Source: Chloracidobacterium sp.
GTDB lineage: Bacteria > Acidobacteriota > Blastocatellia > Pyrinomonadales > Pyrinomonadaceae
Direction of reading: 5' to 3'
Assembly: GCA_016716305.1 (NCBI GenBank)
Contig: JADJWP010000002.1
Coordinates: 1,610,501-1,674,500 of the forward strand
Length of the DNA: 64,000 nt
The stretch's first letter is position 1. Each line of letters opens with the position of its first letter. The position numbers and the translations under genes are program-made. This document shows, piece after piece, positions 60,673 to 64,000 of this stretch. The notes under the pieces were generated by a model that was given only the letters and a program-made list of their open reading frames with translations, had not been told where the DNA came from and did no database searches.

Positions 60673-60799
60673 CAATCAGAATCCTTCCTTTTGTTGATCT
60701 CGACGTCCCACGTAAAACGCAAGAACGCCGTGCAAATCTCTGCACAGCGTCCATAAAAACAGATAGATTTTCACTTACGCGTAATTTGCGCATAAGTTT
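60673..60799. other. Short intergenic region upstream of the AlpA-like gene
   Basis: About 127 bp with a GTGCAAATCTCTGCAC hairpin (about 60738-60753) and a palindromic TTACGCGTAATTTGCGCATAA (about 60775-60795). It probably contains the promoter and operators for the AlpA-primase operon; no clear -10/-35 pair was identified. Confidence 0.4.
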
Positions 60800-61576
60800 T
60801 TATACACCGGAATCGCTCCTGAGCTTTTCCGCTTCATTCCCGAGCCCCATTTCCGAAAGTATCCTTGTGACTACTTTAACGTCCTTATTATAAGCGTCGG
60901 TTTGATTATTGAACTTCTTGATGCCCTTTTCTTCATTTGGCAAGACGTGCGAAAATCTCTTAACAAACTCCCCCTCCTTGAATCCAGTCAAATAACTCAA
61001 CGCTATTGCGACATCCTTGTACACGAGCCCCTTCAGCCGTGAACCGCCGATCGCATACAGGAGCATTATCGCCCGATCAATGGTAAGCCCACGCTTCGCC
61101 GGATCAAAATCTCTAGTTGTTCGCTTACTGCCCGCCGACCCAGTAGATTCGATTCCTCGCTTTAATCCGTCTGAGGCTCCATTCGCGTCAATCGTGCGCG
61201 GCCTCACCTCATCATTCAGGTCCGGGTAATCGCCAAATACATTAAAATAAAACTCAGAAACTCCGGGGTTTGTAAAAACGATGCCGCTACCGGCGGGTTT
61301 TACAAACCATCGAGCCAGCCCGTCTGCCACTAGTTTCCTGTGAAAGTCGTCAAGTCTAAGTTCGTTCAAATGATCGCGAACAACTAACGGTTCGTCGCTG
61401 TGGCTCTCAACGAACTCAATCTGGGCTATGTACAGCCTGAGGAATTTCAGTGCTTCAACGTCGGCATACTCACTCTTTTTCCGAAGTCCCCGATAAACCG
61501 CCCCAAAATGGGGATTTAGCAACAGAGTTTCCAGTTCTTTGCGATCGCTTTCCTTGAGAACCCGTTTTCGTGGCAT
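60800..61576 (-). CDS. Unknown protein next to the DUF499 gene
   Basis: Start at 61576 (MPRKRVLKESDRKELETLLL) with GAAGG upstream is preferred to 61648. The 258-residue product is helical with basic ends; it has SEYADVEALKFLRLYIAQIE and an RAIMLLYAIGGSRLKGLVYK stretch, but no motif that I recognise. It lies 81 bp downstream of the DUF499 gene on the same strand and 127 bp before the AlpA-like operon. It could be an accessory protein of the DUF499 system or a gene of the mobile element. Confidence 0.65.
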   Translation of the reverse strand: MPRKRVLKESDRKELETLLLNPHFGAVYRGLRKKSEYADVEALKFLRLYIAQIEFVESHSDEPLVVRDHLNELRLDDFHRKLVADGLARWFVKPAGSGIVFTNPGVSEFYFNVFGDYPDLNDEVRPRTIDANGASDGLKRGIESTGSAGSKRTTRDFDPAKRGLTIDRAIMLLYAIGGSRLKGLVYKDVAIALSYLTGFKEGEFVKRFSHVLPNEEKGIKKFNNQTDAYNKDVKVVTRILSEMGLGNEAEKLRSDSGV

Positions 61577-61657
61577 TTCAATAACCTTCTTTTCCCGAGT
61601 ATGGGGGCTCTTCGTTAATATCCAAATCGTCCCGATTGAGTCGGCCACTCTATATGT

Positions 61658-64000
61658 TTATTCAGACTCAAACCCGTGCGAGGTAAACTTGAGTATACGA
61701 CTATTTTCGGTCACGGTCCGAACGACATTTTCTGGAACGCCACTTTCTATATCAGCCTCGATCTCAAGCGTCACTCTGACGTTTGCCCCGATCAGACTCG
61801 ATAGATGGGCAATCACCTCATCACCGATCTGTCCTGCATCTCGGCCAACGCGTGTAGGATCGAGTGGAACCGTTCCATAGAACCGGCGTGGCGTGGTCGG
61901 TTTCGCCGGGCTATCGCTCTCTGGGGAGGCAGGATAGCCGGAATCTACGGTCGAACCTGAAGGTGATGCCAAAGATGGTCGATTCGCGTCGGAATCATCT
62001 GCAAGGCCAACCAAGGCTCGTTCCGCTTCAATTTGCCGGAACGCAACGTCTGGCATAACTATGAGTGCGTCGCTGTCTAGACCGTCGAATGCGATGTTCT
62101 GGCCCGCCTGTAGATTGCGGAAACGTCCATTGTTTTCGTCATAACCATCGGCGTAGGCAAATGTGTCGGTGGTCCAACTGAGCGACGCTACGCCGTTCTT
62201 TATGGAATCAAAAAGCACCGCCTGATCTACAAGTCGAGGAAGATAGATATAACGTGGGAAGTGGTCAGCTAACTGGCGAATTGATGCACGATCTTCCTGC
62301 CAAAGCGGAACCCTGTCCAGTTCCATTCGCAAACGTGTTGGGGCGAAGCCAGTGATTAAAAGTTCATCGCTTCGGAGTTTTTTGCTTGCCCGGACGGCCA
62401 GACCATCTTGTCCCGAAAGTTTGATCGCTTGTAGCTCAACACTTGCCTGCGGGTTCCCCTGAACCGGCACGATCAGCCAATAGAAAGTTTCCGGTATACG
62501 GGCGTTGACGGTGCTTTCGGCTGCAGTCCGTTGATTTATAGCCTGCTTTACCTGATTCGGTGCAAGGTCGAGAGACGTCTGGTCGGCTATTATCGAATCC
62601 CATGCAAGAAAATTCCGAACTGCTTCTTCAAGATCCTGGAGCCTGGCCTTATCGGCGGCAAGGAAGACGAGCGTATTTCGATATATTCGAGGGGCATTTC
62701 CTCGATACTCAAGAATAGCTCGGGCAGCAGAGATTGCCGTGTTCGCCGGGTCCTTCGCATTAGTAAAAGATTGGTCGGGCGTGAGAATGACAAGTCGTAC
62801 ATCTGTGTCGTCCGGGACATCCTGGCCGGAGGCCGGGAACGGGTGTACTCTGCGAAAATCGCCCTTCTCATTCAGGTTCTTGATGAGACGGCCTCGCAGT
62901 TCTTCGGTCACCTTTTCGGATTCACGTTTGAGCTGCTCTCGGCGATCCTCCGCGAGCTTTGAAACGGTAGGTTGGGTCGAGTACCAATACCGTGTACCGT
63001 CCTGATAGAGATAAGTCGCAGATGATGATAGCCGACGAAGAGCGTCACCAAATACCGGCGAGGATTCTCCGGGGGTAACACATCCCAACTTCACCCGGCG
63101 TTCGTCAAGTCCCTGATGAGCTACGCCTGATGTCGGCGCGGAACCGAGGTAAATGGTCCGAGCTACGCGGCGAGCGGCATGAACCTTGCCGAGGTTTGGC
63201 AGATCGCTATCAATCTTGAGCGGCAGGGAGTTGGGGCCGTCTACGTCCTTTTCAATTATTGGCACCCAATTGTCAGAGAGGTAACGCGTCAATTCAAACT
63301 GGATTCGCTGATCGTCGATGGGAATCGTCGAGGGCATTATCAGCGGGCTATGATCGCCCTTTTCCCAAAGACTATGAATTACTGCTGCCATCAGCCTCAA
63401 TACTCCACGGGTCCGTTGAAACTTGACCAATGTTGACCAGTCGCTATATAGCCGATCAAATATTTCCGGGTGTATCGGGTAAGCGGCCTTTATCCTTTTT
63501 TCATAGTCTGATTCGGAGCACTCCGCGGGAAACTCTTGCTGTTGTGAACGATAAAGATCTGAGAAAGCTCGAGCTGTCACGTCCCGGTTCTTGTATTGAT
63601 CCGCCGCCAGTGGCTCAAATAGCCGACGTCGGACGATCTCAAATCCTTCTTCCGCCGTCGCCGGACGCCAAGAGGATTCGATGCGGCCGACAACGTTCCG
63701 CAGTCGGTCGAGTGCCGCACGACCGCGAATGCCGCCGACCTCGACATCATCGGCCTGGGCGTGCGGAGAACCCGAAGTGTCCGAAGCGGGAAGAGAGATC
63801 ACAAGAAGGCAGTTCCCTGCCAATTTCGCTGATTCCGTCAGTGCCTGAGCGAAGGTGAACTGCGTTTCAAAGCCGCCGCCCGGCAGATCGCTTTGGTCAT
63901 GAAGCTGGCGTGCATATGCCACCCATTCATCTATAAGGATCAGTGAAGGCCCGTTCTCTTTTAACAGCTCGCGAAGCACATCGCCGGGGCTGGTTGCATT
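61658..64000 (-). CDS. DUF499-family ATPase (5' end outside the window)
   Basis: The frame runs through the window edge, so only the last 780 residues are seen; full family members have about 1,000-1,100. Features are a Walker B-like SLILIDEWVAYARQL, LLVISLPASD, a long middle region with KFQRTRGVLRLMAAVIHSLW, and the family-typical ending TRVGRDAGQIGDEVIAHLSS, LIGANVRVTLEIEADI and RTVTENSRILKFTSHGFE. DUF499 ATPases are commonly encoded beside DUF1156 methyltransferases and helicases in defence islands. Those partners would lie to the right, outside this window. Confidence 0.88.
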   Translation of the reverse strand, partial: NATSPGDVLRELLKENGPSLILIDEWVAYARQLHDQSDLPGGGFETQFTFAQALTESAKLAGNCLLVISLPASDTSGSPHAQADDVEVGGIRGRAALDRLRNVVGRIESSWRPATAEEGFEIVRRRLFEPLAADQYKNRDVTARAFSDLYRSQQQEFPAECSESDYEKRIKAAYPIHPEIFDRLYSDWSTLVKFQRTRGVLRLMAAVIHSLWEKGDHSPLIMPSTIPIDDQRIQFELTRYLSDNWVPIIEKDVDGPNSLPLKIDSDLPNLGKVHAARRVARTIYLGSAPTSGVAHQGLDERRVKLGCVTPGESSPVFGDALRRLSSSATYLYQDGTRYWYSTQPTVSKLAEDRREQLKRESEKVTEELRGRLIKNLNEKGDFRRVHPFPASGQDVPDDTDVRLVILTPDQSFTNAKDPANTAISAARAILEYRGNAPRIYRNTLVFLAADKARLQDLEEAVRNFLAWDSIIADQTSLDLAPNQVKQAINQRTAAESTVNARIPETFYWLIVPVQGNPQASVELQAIKLSGQDGLAVRASKKLRSDELLITGFAPTRLRMELDRVPLWQEDRASIRQLADHFPRYIYLPRLVDQAVLFDSIKNGVASLSWTTDTFAYADGYDENNGRFRNLQAGQNIAFDGLDSDALIVMPDVAFRQIEAERALVGLADDSDANRPSLASPSGSTVDSGYPASPESDSPAKPTTPRRFYGTVPLDPTRVGRDAGQIGDEVIAHLSSLIGANVRVTLEIEADIESGVPENVVRTVTENSRILKFTSHGFESE

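Overview
The window looks like chromosomal DNA of an Acidobacteriota bacterium, probably class Blastocatellia. The main pointers are three secreted von Willebrand A (VWA) proteins of the 'VWFA-related acidobacterial' kind, a TolB-propeller amidohydrolase, FG-GAP/BACON/Ig-type giant secreted proteins and a ToxR/CadC-like winged-helix membrane regulator. This rests on recognised protein families, not on a marker-gene search.

Bases 1-25,450 are mostly host backbone: a lipoprotein, a DUF2254 membrane protein, ettA, two secreted proteins, menC, two tandem VWA proteins, a Slt-type lytic transglycosylase, xerC, a third VWA protein, a TauE permease, trmFO, a Fic protein and the amidohydrolase. Two places stand out. 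Downstream of menC, extra copies of the menC 3' end separate small inserted genes, including a HicBA toxin-antitoxin pair. In front of fic lies a helically phased array of palindromes.

Bases 25,500-34,560 form a compact phage-derived element. Leftward genes encode a probable scaffold, the coat protein and a connector-like protein. Rightward genes encode a GH46-type lysin, a holin-like protein, spanin-like proteins, terminase large subunit and portal. A papain-like protease, an ImmA-type protease and a repressor follow on the minus strand. I see no tail genes and no integrase. A tRNA-Thr(CGU) gene with its own promoter borders the element on the right.

Bases 35,000-49,300 are a visibly AT-richer accessory region. 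It starts with a TPR protein, then a type I Zorya anti-phage operon (ZorA, ZorB, ZorC, ZorD) led by a tightly coupled RmuC-like nuclease. A degraded IS3-type transposase, a small XRE two-gene unit and a membrane protein with an Ada-type zinc-binding motif come next. A three-gene operon with 4-bp overlaps then encodes a (p)ppGpp-hydrolase-like HD protein, a histidine phosphatase and a protein whose C-terminal half looks like arginyl-tRNA-protein transferase. I know of no described system with that combination.

Bases 49,380-57,435 hold a very large secreted metzincin-type protein, split by a one-base deletion inside near-identical 591-bp repeats, then a truncated gene remnant and a ToxR-like regulator. 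Bases 57,478-60,672 are a second mobile-element core on the minus strand: AlpA-like protein, zinc ribbon, CHC2/TOPRIM/RepA-type primase-helicase and a small-terminase-like protein, with inverted repeats beside the primase. The right edge carries an unknown protein and the C-terminal part of a DUF499 ATPase, a family often found in defence islands.
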